Part shown: positions 20,415 to 30,324 of the stretch, piece by piece | How positions within the stretch are numbered: position 1 is the stretch's first letter | Layout of the letters: each line of letters opens with the position of its first letter | Assembly: GCA_019359395.1 (NCBI GenBank) | Contig: JAHHHK010000028.1 | Coordinates: 34,258-98,257 of the forward strand | Reading direction: 5' to 3' | Source: Komarekiella atlantica HA4396-MV6 | GTDB lineage: Bacteria; Cyanobacteriota; Cyanobacteriia; Cyanobacteriales; Nostocaceae | Length of the DNA: 64,000 bases | The notes under the pieces: generated by a model | Databases searched by the model: none | The model's input: the letters and a program-made list of their open reading frames with translations, nothing else | What the model was told of the DNA's origin: nothing | Made by a program: the position numbers and the translations under genes

Positions 20415-21887
20415 ATGGTTTCATCTATAACTCGGACTTCGGGGATTCCTGGGGGTTCTGCTTCCGAAATTAACGGATTAGGTAAAGGTATTGAAGGCAG
20501 TTTTGCACTGAATTTAATCCCACTACCAGCGAGTCCTCTATTTGGTACAGATGGCATTCGCGGACGGGTGGGAGAATTGTTGAATGCGCCCTTAGCATTG
20601 CAAGTTGGTTTTTGGGCAGGTATTGTTTTACGTACCCATGCCGCTAAAGTAGGGCCAGTGATTCTCGGACAGGACTCTAGAAATTCCAGCGATATGTTGG
20701 CAATGGCTTTGAGTGCAGGGTTAACGGCCGCAGGAATAGAGGTTTGGTATTTGGGCTTGTGTCCCACTCCTTGCGTTGCTTATCTCACCAGCATTAGTGA
20801 TGCCATCGGCGGAGTGATGATTTCTGCTAGCCACAATCCACCAGAGGATAATGGAATTAAGATTTTTGGCGCAGATGGGGCGAAGTTACCCCAAGTATTG
20901 CAGGCTGAAATCGAGGCGGGACTACGTGGCAAAATATCATCTATTACTAGTATCAGTAATTGGGGACGGCATTACTCACGCTTCGAGTTAGTAGAGCATT
21001 ATGGTGAGGCATTGAAAAAACCCTTGCACAGTGTTGTAAATCTTCAGGGGATGAAGATTGTTTTAGATTTGGCGTGGGGTGCAGCAGTCGGGTTAGCACC
21101 ATCCGTTTTTCAAGAAATGGGGACAGAAGTGATCTGCTTGCATAATGAAGCAGATGGCGATCGCATCAATGTCAACTGCGGTTCTACTCACCTAGAAATT
21201 CTGCAAGCTGTTGTTAAAGAACATAATGCTAACTTGGGTTTTGCCTTTGATGGCGATGCCGATCGCGTCTTAGCTGTAGATAATACAGGACGGCAAGTTA
21301 ATGGCGATTACATTCTCTATCTCTGGGGACGCCAGTTACAACAAAAGCAACAATTGCCAGACAACCTGATTGTATCCACAGTCATGGCCAACTTAGGCTT
21401 TGAGAGAGCTTGGCAGCAACAAGGTGGAAACTTAATTCGCACCGCAGTTGGCGACCAATATGTGCAAGCAGAAATGCTCAGAACTGGGGGAATGCTGGGC
21501 GGCGAACAATCAGGTCACATTCTTTGCCGTCATTATGGCGTGACTGGTGATGGTTTGTTAACAGCCTTGCATTTAGCAGCTTTGGTAAAAGAGGCGGGTG
21601 TTTCCTTAGCAGAGTTAGTAGACCAAAGCTTTCAGACTTATCCGCAACTCTTGCACAACGTGCGAGCAAGCGATCGCGATCGCCGTTTAGGATGGAAAGA
21701 TTGCCAATCTCTGCAACAAGCGATCACCCTTGCCGAAACAGCAATGGGTGATTCTGGTAGAATCTTGGTTCGCGCTTCTGGTACAGAACCAGTAATCAGG
21801 GTTATGGTGGAAGCCGTCAACGCTGAACTTGCCAACCACTGGACAAGTGAATTAGTCTCAAAAGTCCAGCAATATCTAATGAGTTAA
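20415..21887 (+). CDS. glmM: Phosphoglucosamine mutase
   Basis: GlmM converts glucosamine-6-phosphate to glucosamine-1-phosphate on the way to UDP-GlcNAc for peptidoglycan and glycans. The phosphoserine loop [12 protein letters not shown] has the catalytic Ser139, and the metal loop is DGDADR. The C-terminal phosphate-binding [12 protein letters not shown] is intact. At 490 aa it is longer than the 445-aa E. coli enzyme because of an N-terminal extension of about 40 residues, as in other cyanobacteria. An in-frame TTG at 20394 would add seven residues; the ATG at 20415 is preferred. A hairpin follows the stop. A polysaccharide cluster lies just downstream. Confidence 0.94.
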   Translation: MVSSITRTSGIPGGSASEINGLGKGIEGSFALNLIPLPASPLFGTDGIRGRVGELLNAPLALQVGFWAGIVLRTHAAKVGPVILGQDSRNSSDMLAMALSAGLTAAGIEVWYLGLCPTPCVAYLTSISDAIGGVMISASHNPPEDNGIKIFGADGAKLPQVLQAEIEAGLRGKISSITSISNWGRHYSRFELVEHYGEALKKPLHSVVNLQGMKIVLDLAWGAAVGLAPSVFQEMGTEVICLHNEADGDRINVNCGSTHLEILQAVVKEHNANLGFAFDGDADRVLAVDNTGRQVNGDYILYLWGRQLQQKQQLPDNLIVSTVMANLGFERAWQQQGGNLIRTAVGDQYVQAEMLRTGGMLGGEQSGHILCRHYGVTGDGLLTALHLAALVKEAGVSLAELVDQSFQTYPQLLHNVRASDRDRRLGWKDCQSLQQAITLAETAMGDSGRILVRASGTEPVIRVMVEAVNAELANHWTSELVSKVQQYLMS

Positions 21888-21968
21888 GTTAGCACTATCC
21901 TAGCTTTTAACAAGCGCCAATTTTCCCTTACAGCTTTTGCAAACCTAAATCATTCGTGAATAAGATTT

Positions 21969-21989
21969 CCGAATTCTCAAAGAATTCGG
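21969..21989 (+). terminator. Hairpin downstream of glmM
   Basis: CCGAATTCT at 21969-21977 and AGAATTCGG at 21981-21989 form a perfect 9-bp stem with a 3-base loop, about 80 bases after the glmM stop. No long T run follows, so termination is plausible but not certain. Confidence 0.5.
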
Positions 21990-22036
21990 GAATCTGAGCC
22001 TTTCGATTTTCACAAATCAAATAGGATTGCTACATA

Positions 22037-22780
22037 ATGCTGGTTTTCATTATTCCACTCAAAAGCCCCCAAGTTTCCAATTCATGGGAGCGTGTTACAC
22101 AGTTATTTGAAAGATGCATTAAATCAGTCTGCAATCAAACCTCACCCAACTTTCGCGTTATTGTTGTTTGTCACGAAAAGCCAAAAATAGAATTTAATCA
22201 TTCCCATATTACATACATTACTGTTGATTTTTCACCTGCAAACGAGACTAACCCTGTAGCTAAAGGAGACACAGATAAAGGACGTAAAATCTTGAAAGGA
22301 TTGATTTATGCTCGTCAATTTTGTCCTACTCATACTATGGCAGTTGATGCTGACGATTGTGTCAGTAAAAAGTTAGCCAAATTTATTCAACAACATCCTG
22401 ATTCTGATGGATGGGTTATAAATAAAGGTTATAAATATCAAGAAGGAAGTAAATATATATATATTAAAAGAAACAATTTTTATAAAATGTGCGGTACTTG
22501 TAACATTACTCGATATGATTTGAATTATCTACCAGAAGCTCCAGAATATAATCGTGGCTACGGATACTACAGATATTATATAGACCACGGCAAAGTTAGA
22601 GATATTCTCAAAAACAAAGCGAAAGCCATTAAATCATTACCATTCCCCGGTGCAATTTATATTCTGGAAACAGGAGAAAATCTTTTTGATAATTCCAAAA
22701 GATTAAGATTCAGCATTTTTAATCGCAAACTATTAAATCAATCAATTAGGGATGAATTCGGACTGTACAAATTACAGTAA
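22037..22780 (+). CDS. GT-A-fold glycosyltransferase, first gene of the polysaccharide cluster
   Basis: A 247-aa protein that resembles family 2 glycosyltransferases in its N-terminal half: a Rossmann-like start (LVFIIPLKS), and AVDADDCVSKKL near residue 113, which looks like the metal/nucleotide-sugar DxD site. The C-terminal half is basic and less conserved. There are no transmembrane helices. It lies 62 bases before the polymerase-like gene and runs in the same direction as the five following genes, so a role in building the same polysaccharide is inferred. Confidence 0.7.
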   Translation: MLVFIIPLKSPQVSNSWERVTQLFERCIKSVCNQTSPNFRVIVVCHEKPKIEFNHSHITYITVDFSPANETNPVAKGDTDKGRKILKGLIYARQFCPTHTMAVDADDCVSKKLAKFIQQHPDSDGWVINKGYKYQEGSKYIYIKRNNFYKMCGTCNITRYDLNYLPEAPEYNRGYGYYRYYIDHGKVRDILKNKAKAIKSLPFPGAIYILETGENLFDNSKRLRFSIFNRKLLNQSIRDEFGLYKLQ

Positions 22781-22842
22781 TTCTCATAAATTTATCAACT
22801 ATAATATATTATTTTCCGAGGCTGATAGGCTACAGTGCCACT

Positions 22843-24495
22843 ATGCCAAAATTCAAAACAAAATCTCAATCATCTAAAAATTCAAAAAAGCAGGCTAAAA
22901 AGGAAACTCCTACCCTTAGCCTCAAAGAAAGGTTAGCTCAAAAGCGCAAAGCAGCCCAAGCCCGTAAAGAACTCATTAGCTTGCTTACCACCGCCACCTT
23001 TGGCGGTGTCTTTGTTGGCATTCTGCTCTTTTTCGTAGGTGGAATGAAAATGGCGGCTCCTGCGGTCTTGGGGATACTTGTCATGTCCTTTTCCTTCAAA
23101 TACCCCCGCCAAGCGCTATTTGCTTTCATCATTTATGTACCTATTGGGGGTACTATTACCTACTATTTGGGCAATAGTCCCATACTCCAATTAGCTAAAG
23201 ATTCCTTTTACGTTCCAGCATTAATTGGATTTTGGCAAACTTGCCGTAAGCAAGGACTACCCCTAATTATTCCCCAAGGCATTAAAATCCCGCTGTATAT
23301 TGTCTTGGGTTGTAGTCTGTTAACACTGTTATTTATCAATGGTGGACAGCAGTTCAACCCGCCTAGCGTCGGACTATTAGAAAATGCACCGAAAGAAATA
23401 CCCATAGGTATGGGAATTTTGGGACTGAAAGTATTTTTAGGCTACGTACCTTTGATTGGTTGTGCTTACTATCTAATTCGCAACAAGCAGGATTTTCTAT
23501 TTTTATCGCGCTTACAGATTGTTCTCATCATCCTCTGCTGTGTACTAGGACTTATTCAGTACTTGTTACTCCTAACTGGTGTATGCCAAGGCACTAGAGG
23601 ACTCGAAGGAGATGCCTTATTTAGAGCTACACTCGAAGCTCGGTGTTATTTTGGTGGAGCGCTAGTATATAGTCCCGAAGAAGGGATTATTCGCCTACCA
23701 GGAACTTTTGTGGCTCCTTGGCAATGGGCGTGGTTCTTGATTGCCAGCACCTTTTTTACGTTTGCTACAGGCTTCACTGACCCATCAGTAATATGGCGGA
23801 TGCTCGGTTTAGGTTCTTTAGCATTGGTCTTTATTAATGCTGTAGTCTCTGGGCAGAGAATTGCTTTAGCTTTAGTACCAACCTGCTTCATTATTTTGTT
23901 ATTGCTTACTGGTCAAATTGCTAACCTCAAACGGTTTATCCCCATTGGTATAGGACTTGCCTTGATTCTGGGAATTGCGATGGTAACTAACCCTGCTGTC
24001 GTGCAAGAGAGAACCGAGAGTTTTACAAGCCGCTGGGACGCTTCACCACCTCAAGATTTTATCGTCCAGCAATTTGAAGAGAATTGGAAAAATGTAGACG
24101 GGCCCTTGGGAAGTGGCTTAGGTCGAGCAACTAACTCTGCACGTGCAATGGGTTCAACTAAGTTAGTGGAAACCTACTACCCCAAAGTACTTTTTGAAGT
24201 GGGAATTGTTGGATTATTAGCGTTCTTGGCTTTGGTGACAACTTTAACAATCATTGCCTTCAAAACGTATCGCTCTATAAAAAACCGTAATTTCCGCAGT
24301 TACGGAGCTGCTTTATGGGTGTTTATATTGTTTATTAGTTACAACACCTATTACTACCCTCTGGATGTAGACCCGGTTGCTGTCTATTATTGGTTTTTTG
24401 CGGGAGTTCTTTTCAAATTGCCAGTCTTGGAGAAACAAGAGAAGGAAGATACTGACCCTCAACAAAAAACCAAGCGAAAACGGTTACAAACATAA
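22843..24495 (+). CDS. hpsL: O-antigen ligase/polymerase-like membrane protein, HpsL type
   Basis: The 550-aa protein has a strongly basic cytoplasmic N-terminus (about residues 1-45, Lys-rich) followed by about ten or more transmembrane helices and a large loop. The layout matches Wzy/WaaL-type enzymes that polymerise or ligate lipid-linked glycans. In Nostoc punctiforme the hormogonium polysaccharide loci include an HpsL of this kind followed by glycosyltransferases, as here. That polysaccharide supports gliding of hormogonia. The gene ends 2 bases before the next possible start, which supports an operon. The hps name is from recalled annotation, not a search. Confidence 0.75.
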   Translation: MPKFKTKSQSSKNSKKQAKKETPTLSLKERLAQKRKAAQARKELISLLTTATFGGVFVGILLFFVGGMKMAAPAVLGILVMSFSFKYPRQALFAFIIYVPIGGTITYYLGNSPILQLAKDSFYVPALIGFWQTCRKQGLPLIIPQGIKIPLYIVLGCSLLTLLFINGGQQFNPPSVGLLENAPKEIPIGMGILGLKVFLGYVPLIGCAYYLIRNKQDFLFLSRLQIVLIILCCVLGLIQYLLLLTGVCQGTRGLEGDALFRATLEARCYFGGALVYSPEEGIIRLPGTFVAPWQWAWFLIASTFFTFATGFTDPSVIWRMLGLGSLALVFINAVVSGQRIALALVPTCFIILLLLTGQIANLKRFIPIGIGLALILGIAMVTNPAVVQERTESFTSRWDASPPQDFIVQQFEENWKNVDGPLGSGLGRATNSARAMGSTKLVETYYPKVLFEVGIVGLLAFLALVTTLTIIAFKTYRSIKNRNFRSYGAALWVFILFISYNTYYYPLDVDPVAVYYWFFAGVLFKLPVLEKQEKEDTDPQQKTKRKRLQT

Positions 24496-24497
24496 AT

Positions 24498-25673
24498 TTG
24501 AGTGAGACAAAAATGGTAAAAGTTATTATAGGAGGTCAAAAACACCTCAGTATTCCTAATCTACCTCGTAATTCCAGACATACACTAATCCGCCCCAAGC
24601 CTTTTCCCGCAGGTAGATATCCAATAGAAAAAATTTGGTATCCTTTAGCTAGCTTCATTGCTTGGCAACCTTTATGGGGAAGATATCAAGCTATTCATTC
24701 TTTTAATAGAATTTTATATACGAATAAACCTTGGTTTCTTACATTTGAAGATCATCGGGTTTTGTATAGAAATCCTCAAAATCAACGAGAAGCTGTAATT
24801 TATGAGTTATTAAATAATCGCTTAGCGCTCGATAATTGCCAGAAAATTATAGCTATCTCAGATTACGCCAAGCTGAGATTAGCCAAGCGGATAGAAGGCT
24901 GGAAGATAGAAAGAAAAATTAGCAGCAAATTAGTTGTTATCCATCCAAATTTCCCTGTCAGAGTTCATTCATTTAAACGTTATCAAGAACAACAAAATCT
25001 TCAGCTTGTCTTTATAGGAAACCACTTTGCTAGAAAAGGTGGGATTGTCGCTTTAAGGTTAGCAAAAAAAGCCGAAAAACTAGGTTTACCTATTACTATA
25101 CACATCATATCTGGACTGGAATATGGTTCAGGAGTACCTACTGATTTCCCTGAGCGCGACAGATATATAGATGATTTAAAATTACTTAATTTAAATAACG
25201 TTTTTTTTCACAAAAATATTCCTAACGAACAAGTTATTGAATTATTATCGCAAAGCCATTTTCAATTAATGGCTACATTACATGATACATACGGCTATAG
25301 TATCATCGAAGGATTTTCGGTCGCTACTCCTGCAATTACAACTAATGTCTGCGCTTTGCCAGAGTTTATTCGTCATGGTGAAAATGGATATATTTTAAAA
25401 TTACCAGTTAATGATATTAGGCACTGGAGCAATTGGTTGCACGGAGAAAAAACCAAAACTGATGAATATTGGGATATTCTAAATAGCACCTATGATTATT
25501 TAGCAGAGCAAGCATTACAACAAATAATCAAATTTATTGATAGACCAGATAAACCAGAACATTACGAATATTTAAGTGCAGGAGCGTTAGCTCAAGCTCA
25601 AAATTTGCACAACTCAGAAAAACAAAACGAGTTATTTGACAATTTATATGCAGCAGCAGCGGGAGTATACTGA
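24498..25673 (+). CDS. Family 4 (GT-B) glycosyltransferase in the hps cluster
   Basis: A 391-aa transferase with a C-terminal GT-B donor domain: LVFIGNHFARKGG near residue 170 and the acidic-patch motif YGYSIIEGFSVATPAITT near 270, where E binds the nucleotide sugar. It occupies the place of the second gene in hps-type loci. The TTG at 24498 gives 391 aa; an ATG five codons in (24513) is an equally good start. The gene is tightly linked to the preceding polymerase-like gene. Donor sugar is unknown. Confidence 0.78.
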   Translation: MSETKMVKVIIGGQKHLSIPNLPRNSRHTLIRPKPFPAGRYPIEKIWYPLASFIAWQPLWGRYQAIHSFNRILYTNKPWFLTFEDHRVLYRNPQNQREAVIYELLNNRLALDNCQKIIAISDYAKLRLAKRIEGWKIERKISSKLVVIHPNFPVRVHSFKRYQEQQNLQLVFIGNHFARKGGIVALRLAKKAEKLGLPITIHIISGLEYGSGVPTDFPERDRYIDDLKLLNLNNVFFHKNIPNEQVIELLSQSHFQLMATLHDTYGYSIIEGFSVATPAITTNVCALPEFIRHGENGYILKLPVNDIRHWSNWLHGEKTKTDEYWDILNSTYDYLAEQALQQIIKFIDRPDKPEHYEYLSAGALAQAQNLHNSEKQNELFDNLYAAAAGVY

Positions 25674-25748
25674 AGTTTCCTAAAACTAATTATTACTTGG
25701 TTATCATCTAATTATCAAAATAGCAAAACTATCCTAGTATAAAAACTT

Positions 25749-26726
25749 ATGGATTATTGGCCTTTAATTTCAGTGATTATCCCGACCTATAGTCGAGAGG
25801 AGCCGCTACGGGATAGTATTGTTGATGTCCTCAAGCAGGACTATCCGAACTTTGAAGTTTTGGTTGTAGACCAAACCCCAAAACACCAACCAGAAATCCA
25901 AGCTTATCTAGAGGAACAGGCGGGAGCAGGTAAAATTAAATGGTTGCGTTTAGATTGGGCGAGTTTACCAGGGGCGCGAAATTATGCCGTGCGGCGGTCA
26001 TCTGGTGAAATAGTATTGTTTATTGATGATGATGTTCAGTTAACCCCTGGATTTTTAGCAGCCCATGCAAAAAACTATGTACAAAATCCAGAAGTTGGGG
26101 CGATCGCAGGGCGAGTATTTGACAGAATGAAATTGGGTGACTCTGGGGGTGATATGCAGATTGAATATTTGCCTCCCCAGGCAATGGATCCAGGAATTGC
26201 TTGGTATCATATTGATTTAGTACATACAACTAAACCCCAGCAGGTATTGACAGCCAGGGGTTGCAATATGTCTTTTCGCCGCGAAATTTTTACTAAGCAC
26301 GGACTGAGGTTTGATGAAAGGTTTCGCGGTAGCGCAGTGCGAGAAGAATCAGATTTTTGTTTACGAGTTCGCCAGACGGGATATAAGATTTGGTACGACC
26401 CAGAGGCCCATTTAGTGCATTTAGGTGAAGAAACGGGGGGTTGTCATGATATTAGTATGCGATCGCTCAAATATCAACTCACCTTTTACCACAACCATTT
26501 CTTACTGGGGCTAAAAAACCTCACCGCTACCCAAGCCTTACGCTTATACGCCCGTTTGTTTGACTGTCACGTCTTGGGACGCCCACCCTGTCACAAAAGC
26601 GGTTCCCCCATCAAAATTGCAACTCGCGCCGTTTTCTACACTTTAGGTTTTTTCAAAGCCCTGAGTACTGTCATCCAATCATTATGGAATGATGGTCAAA
26701 TTTACAGTCGATTAGATCAACTTTAA
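25749..26726 (+). CDS. hpsN: Family 2 glycosyltransferase, HpsN type
   Basis: A 325-aa GT-A enzyme: VIIPTYSREEPLRDSI at the N-terminus, FIDDDVQLTPG as the DxD-type metal site around residue 92, and the REESDFCLRVRQTGYKI acceptor/base region near residue 200. Its C-terminus has a weakly hydrophobic helix. It fits the third gene of the hormogonium polysaccharide locus. A 75-base AT-rich gap separates it from the previous gene. Sugar specificity is unknown. Confidence 0.78.
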   Translation: MDYWPLISVIIPTYSREEPLRDSIVDVLKQDYPNFEVLVVDQTPKHQPEIQAYLEEQAGAGKIKWLRLDWASLPGARNYAVRRSSGEIVLFIDDDVQLTPGFLAAHAKNYVQNPEVGAIAGRVFDRMKLGDSGGDMQIEYLPPQAMDPGIAWYHIDLVHTTKPQQVLTARGCNMSFRREIFTKHGLRFDERFRGSAVREESDFCLRVRQTGYKIWYDPEAHLVHLGEETGGCHDISMRSLKYQLTFYHNHFLLGLKNLTATQALRLYARLFDCHVLGRPPCHKSGSPIKIATRAVFYTLGFFKALSTVIQSLWNDGQIYSRLDQL

Positions 26727-26751
26727 TTTATTTAACTATAGATGCAACCGT

Positions 26752-26812
26752 TAAACACAGGTAAATTTCTTATTTATTCATCTGTGTTTATTTATGTTTA
26801 TCTGTGGTTTCA
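26752..26812. repeat. Degenerate AACCACAGAT-family inverted repeat
   Basis: TAAACACAG at 26752-26760 pairs with CTGTGTTTA at 26782-26790, followed by TTTATCTGTGGTTTC as in the copies at 356 and 28055. It fills most of the gap between two glycosyltransferase genes. Confidence 0.6.
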
Positions 26813-26840
26813 ACTCTCCAAATTATAATCGAAAATACCA

Positions 26841-28016
26841 ATGAAAATTTTAATTGCTAGCCATACTTATATTGTAGACCTCAACTGTGAAAAATTACGC
26901 GCTTTATCACGACTAAAACCAGGAATTGAAGTCACAGTTGTTGTCCCAAAGCGCTGGAAACCCGGTGGCGTGCAAAACAAAATTATTGAAACTGAATACC
27001 GCGATGAAGGTGCATTTAAAATAGTTCCTATTTCTAATTTTAGTCAAAATCATCAGGGACTTCTTACTTTCGGTGCTGATTTAATCACATTATTACGGCA
27101 GTTTCGTCCCCAAATCATCCAGGTAGAACAAGGTTCTAGGGGACTAGCTTATAGTCAGATGATTGCCTTAAATCAGCTATTAGGACTCAAGGCAAAAAAT
27201 GTATTTTTTACCTGGTGGAATCTACCATACGAGCTAAAATTACCAGTTGCTTTATTAGAAAAATATAACCTGAATCATAGCCACGGCATAATTTCTGGTA
27301 ATCAGGATGGAGCAGAAGTTTTACGCCAACGGGGATATCAAGGCCCGATTAAAGTTATGCCACAACTGGGTGTAGACGAAAGTCTGTTTACTCCCCAAAC
27401 TCAACCAGAGTTAGCATCAAAACTGGGTATTGAAACAGGAGATTTTGTAGTAGGTTTTGTTGGACGCTTTGTGCAAGAAAAGGGATTATTAACACTTTTA
27501 CAAGCATTATTCAGTTTAAAAAATAAACCTTGGAAACTACTACTATTAGGGCGAGGAGAACTGCAATTTGAATTGATAAAGTTAGTAGCAGAAAATAATC
27601 TTCAAGAGCGTGTGATACTTGTAGAAAGTGTGGCTCATAACGAAGTAGCTAATTATATCAATTTAATGAGTACTTTAATCTTACCTTCGGAAACAACTTA
27701 CAAGTTTAAAACCTTAACTTCAGTTGGCTGGAAAGAACAATTTGGTCACGTATTAATTGAGGCAATGGCTTGCCAAGTACCTGTAATTGGTTCTAATTCT
27801 GGTGAAATTCCGCATGTAATTGGCGATGCTGGTTTAGTATTTCCCGAAGGTGATATTCAAGCTCTCGTTAATTGCTTAGTTCAATTAATGGATAAACCAG
27901 ATTTTGCCCGCACTCTCGGTGAAATGGGTTATCAAGAAGCCATGATTAAATACACGAATAAAGCTTTAGCTAAGCAGCAATTAGAGTTTTATCAAGAATT
28001 AGTTAATAGTCATTAG
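26841..28016 (+). CDS. hpsO: Family 4 glycosyltransferase, HpsO type
   Basis: A 391-aa GT-B enzyme. The N-terminal acceptor domain begins MKILIASHTYIVDLNCEK; the C-terminal donor domain has VVGFVGRFVQEKGLLTLL near residue 205 and the FGHVLIEAMACQVPVIGS motif near 300, with the catalytic-region Glu. There is no membrane helix. It is fourth in the polymerase-led gene run and flanked on both sides by inverted repeats of the same family, which may have inserted between operon genes. Confidence 0.78.
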   Translation: MKILIASHTYIVDLNCEKLRALSRLKPGIEVTVVVPKRWKPGGVQNKIIETEYRDEGAFKIVPISNFSQNHQGLLTFGADLITLLRQFRPQIIQVEQGSRGLAYSQMIALNQLLGLKAKNVFFTWWNLPYELKLPVALLEKYNLNHSHGIISGNQDGAEVLRQRGYQGPIKVMPQLGVDESLFTPQTQPELASKLGIETGDFVVGFVGRFVQEKGLLTLLQALFSLKNKPWKLLLLGRGELQFELIKLVAENNLQERVILVESVAHNEVANYINLMSTLILPSETTYKFKTLTSVGWKEQFGHVLIEAMACQVPVIGSNSGEIPHVIGDAGLVFPEGDIQALVNCLVQLMDKPDFARTLGEMGYQEAMIKYTNKALAKQQLEFYQELVNSH

Positions 28017-28054
28017 TCACTCGACTTTCTCAAAACTTAATTTTATGAAAATAG

Positions 28055-28109
28055 AACCACAGATAAACACAGATAATTTATCGGTGTGCATTTGTGTTTA
28101 TCTGTGGTT
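28055..28109. repeat. AACCACAGATAAACACA inverted repeat
   Basis: AACCACAGATAAACACA at 28055-28071 is an exact complement of TGTGTTTATCTGTGGTT at 28093-28109, giving 17-bp arms around a 21-base loop. It lies between hpsO and hpsP and is the best-preserved of three copies in the window. Confidence 0.8.
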
Positions 28110-28165
28110 TCAAATACTCATAACTTAGATTTTTACAATAAGTCTAAAGGACAAATAACAAAAAA

Positions 28166-29347
28166 ATGAAAATCCTACAAATTGTCCCCTCAATTTCTCT
28201 AATTTATGGCGGCCCAAGTCAAATGGTATTAGGACTAGCTCCAGCATTGGCACAAGAGGGAGTAGAAGTTACAATTCTCACAACTGATAGTAATGGCGAT
28301 ATTGGTCAAAAATCCTTGGATGTTCCCTTAAATCGTCCAATAAAACAAGATGGCTATGAAATAATTTACTTTCGTTGTGCACCGTTTCGTCGCTACAAAT
28401 TTTCGTTGGATTTACTAAAGTGGCTGAAAATTCATGCTCATGAGTTTGACTTAGCGCATATTCATGCTCTATTCTCTCCCGTAAGTAGTGCCGCTGCAAC
28501 TGTGTGTCGTCAACAAAAGCTACCTTATATTTTGCGCCCTTTGGGTACTCTCGATCCAGCCGATTTACGTAAGAAAAAGCAATTAAAACAGCTTTATGCC
28601 GCAATTATAGAACGTCAAAATTTAGCTGGTGCGGCAGCAATTCATTTTACCAGCAATCAAGAAGCCAAAATATCAGAACGATTTGGAGTGTCTACGCCAG
28701 ATTTGGTTATTCCCTTGGGTGTTAAAGAAAAAGTGGGGAAAGGGGGAGAAGATATCTTGCTTAAGCAATTTAGTATTCCTGCTGAAATCCCCTTGGTGTT
28801 GTTTATGTCACGAATTGACCCGAAAAAGGGATTAAATCTGTTGATTCCGGCACTAGAAAAGCTGCTATCAATTGGTTATAAGTTTCACTTTGTCTTAGCT
28901 GGAACAAATCCCCAAGATCCAAATTATGAACAAAAAATAATATCTCAAATTCAAAATTCACCATTGCGATCGCACACTACAATCACTGGCTTTGTCACTG
29001 GTGAATTAAAGGTTAGTTTACTACAAGCTGCTGATTTATTCGTCTTGCCTTCGTACTATGAAAATTTTGGAATTGCTGTAGCTGAGGCGATGGTTGCAGG
29101 CATACCTGTGGTAATTTCTGATCAAGTGCATATTTGTCAACAGGTACGCGATAGTGAATCTGGCTGGGTGGGTACAACAGATGTACAAGCACTTTTTGAG
29201 TTACTGCAAGAGGCTTTGCAAAATCCCGAAGAACGCCAGCGACGGGGATTAAATGCCCGACAATATGCATTGCAACATTTTAGTTGGGATGCGATCGCTC
29301 GTCAAACAATCCAAGCCTACCAAGGAATTTTGGTCAAGCAGTCCTAA
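28166..29347 (+). CDS. hpsP: Family 4 glycosyltransferase, HpsP type
   Basis: A 393-aa GT-B enzyme. The start MKILQIVPSISLIYGGPSQMV is the typical glycine-rich N-terminus; the donor half has LFMSRIDPKKGLNLLIPALE near residue 212 and ENFGIAVAEAMVAGIPVVIS near residue 295. It is the last gene of the polysaccharide run; downstream lies a different, restriction-modification region on the opposite strand. Together with the preceding genes it probably assembles a secreted heteropolysaccharide. Confidence 0.8.
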   Translation: MKILQIVPSISLIYGGPSQMVLGLAPALAQEGVEVTILTTDSNGDIGQKSLDVPLNRPIKQDGYEIIYFRCAPFRRYKFSLDLLKWLKIHAHEFDLAHIHALFSPVSSAAATVCRQQKLPYILRPLGTLDPADLRKKKQLKQLYAAIIERQNLAGAAAIHFTSNQEAKISERFGVSTPDLVIPLGVKEKVGKGGEDILLKQFSIPAEIPLVLFMSRIDPKKGLNLLIPALEKLLSIGYKFHFVLAGTNPQDPNYEQKIISQIQNSPLRSHTTITGFVTGELKVSLLQAADLFVLPSYYENFGIAVAEAMVAGIPVVISDQVHICQQVRDSESGWVGTTDVQALFELLQEALQNPEERQRRGLNARQYALQHFSWDAIARQTIQAYQGILVKQS

Positions 29348-29586
29348 CCCAAAAAATACAACAGTACTTATCGCTAAACAGGTGCTAGAACTGCTTTGAC
29401 GACAATATCTGTAATGACAAAACTAATCCCAATTAACGTATAGAACCCATTTGGGATCTTGGTAAAAGAGTATAATTAGGGTCTTACTGGATAGGGCAAT
29501 ATTCAGTCAATAACGGTGAAGTTGTGCAGCGGCAGATAACCTTTAACGCCCACCGATACCTCTATTCCGTCCACACTAACGCAGTG

Positions 29587-30324
29587 TTAGCCGTCGCCAT
29601 TACGATTGATTTCACGCTCAATAATTTCTTTAACAAACTCTGGCAGTTCTTTTTCTATACTGATGGCTCTTTGCTTGAGCCTTTCATAAATCTCAATATC
29701 GTTACCTTCCCAAAGAAGGTCTATTCTTCTAATTTGTCGCATTGCAATATGCTCATAGTTTTCAGGGTATGCCCAGTAGCACGACAAGCAAATCAATTTA
29801 TCTTTGATGTTATTCCAATTTTCACAATGTTCGCATGACCAGGATTTAGCCCGGTTAGCAGAGCCACAAAGCAGCATAAAGTTTTCTGGATCTAGTAGAT
29901 CTGGCTCACCATCAACTTCAAAAGGAACACGATGATCAATTTGCAACTGGCGTTCATCTACCTCTTCAAGATAAATAAAACACTTACATCCGTATCTGCT
30001 GAGCAGCGTCTCTTTAATCTGCTTGGATAAACCTGTTCTTCCAGAAAGACGAGTGAATCTTGCCTTGCTAATGTCTCCAAACCGATATGCAGCTATTTTT
30101 CTACCGTCACTTCCAGTAACACGGAAAGTCTCCAACGGAATACCATTTTCTCTAACGTCTCTAGCTGCTCTTGGAGGATGGTTATAACCGTAGGTTTCTT
30201 TCAAATCCTCAGTCGTGATAAATCCGTGTTGCAAAATGTGCTCAATAACCGCCCTCGGTCTCTTTGCCGTTATTAAGCGGCAGAGTTCCAAGAAGTCATC
30301 TGGTAGCTGCTGCGAATTCTCCAT
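29587..30324 (-). CDS. HNH restriction endonuclease
   Basis: The 245-aa protein has a winged-helix-like N-terminus (residues 20-80, ending in a RKIAAYRFGD strand). A beta-beta-alpha HNH nuclease domain follows: QIDH at 128-131, Asn148 and GSANRAKS at 154-161. CxxC pairs at 164-167 and 179-182 probably hold a structural zinc. It overlaps the end of the adjacent adenine methylase gene by 29 bases, so the two are co-translated, methylase first. That is the order expected of a type II restriction-modification pair. Recognition sequence is unknown. A non-restriction HNH protein is possible but the linkage argues against it. Confidence 0.82.
   Translation of the reverse strand: MENSQQLPDDFLELCRLITAKRPRAVIEHILQHGFITTEDLKETYGYNHPPRAARDVRENGIPLETFRVTGSDGRKIAAYRFGDISKARFTRLSGRTGLSKQIKETLLSRYGCKCFIYLEEVDERQLQIDHRVPFEVDGEPDLLDPENFMLLCGSANRAKSWSCEHCENWNNIKDKLICLSCYWAYPENYEHIAMRQIRRIDLLWEGNDIEIYERLKQRAISIEKELPEFVKEIIEREINRNGDG

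Noticed and set aside
29380..29470. Hydrophobic open stretch on the minus strand (IPNGFYTLIGISFVITDIVV...)
   Set aside because: It lacks a start codon and a match to a known family, so it is at most a gene remnant.
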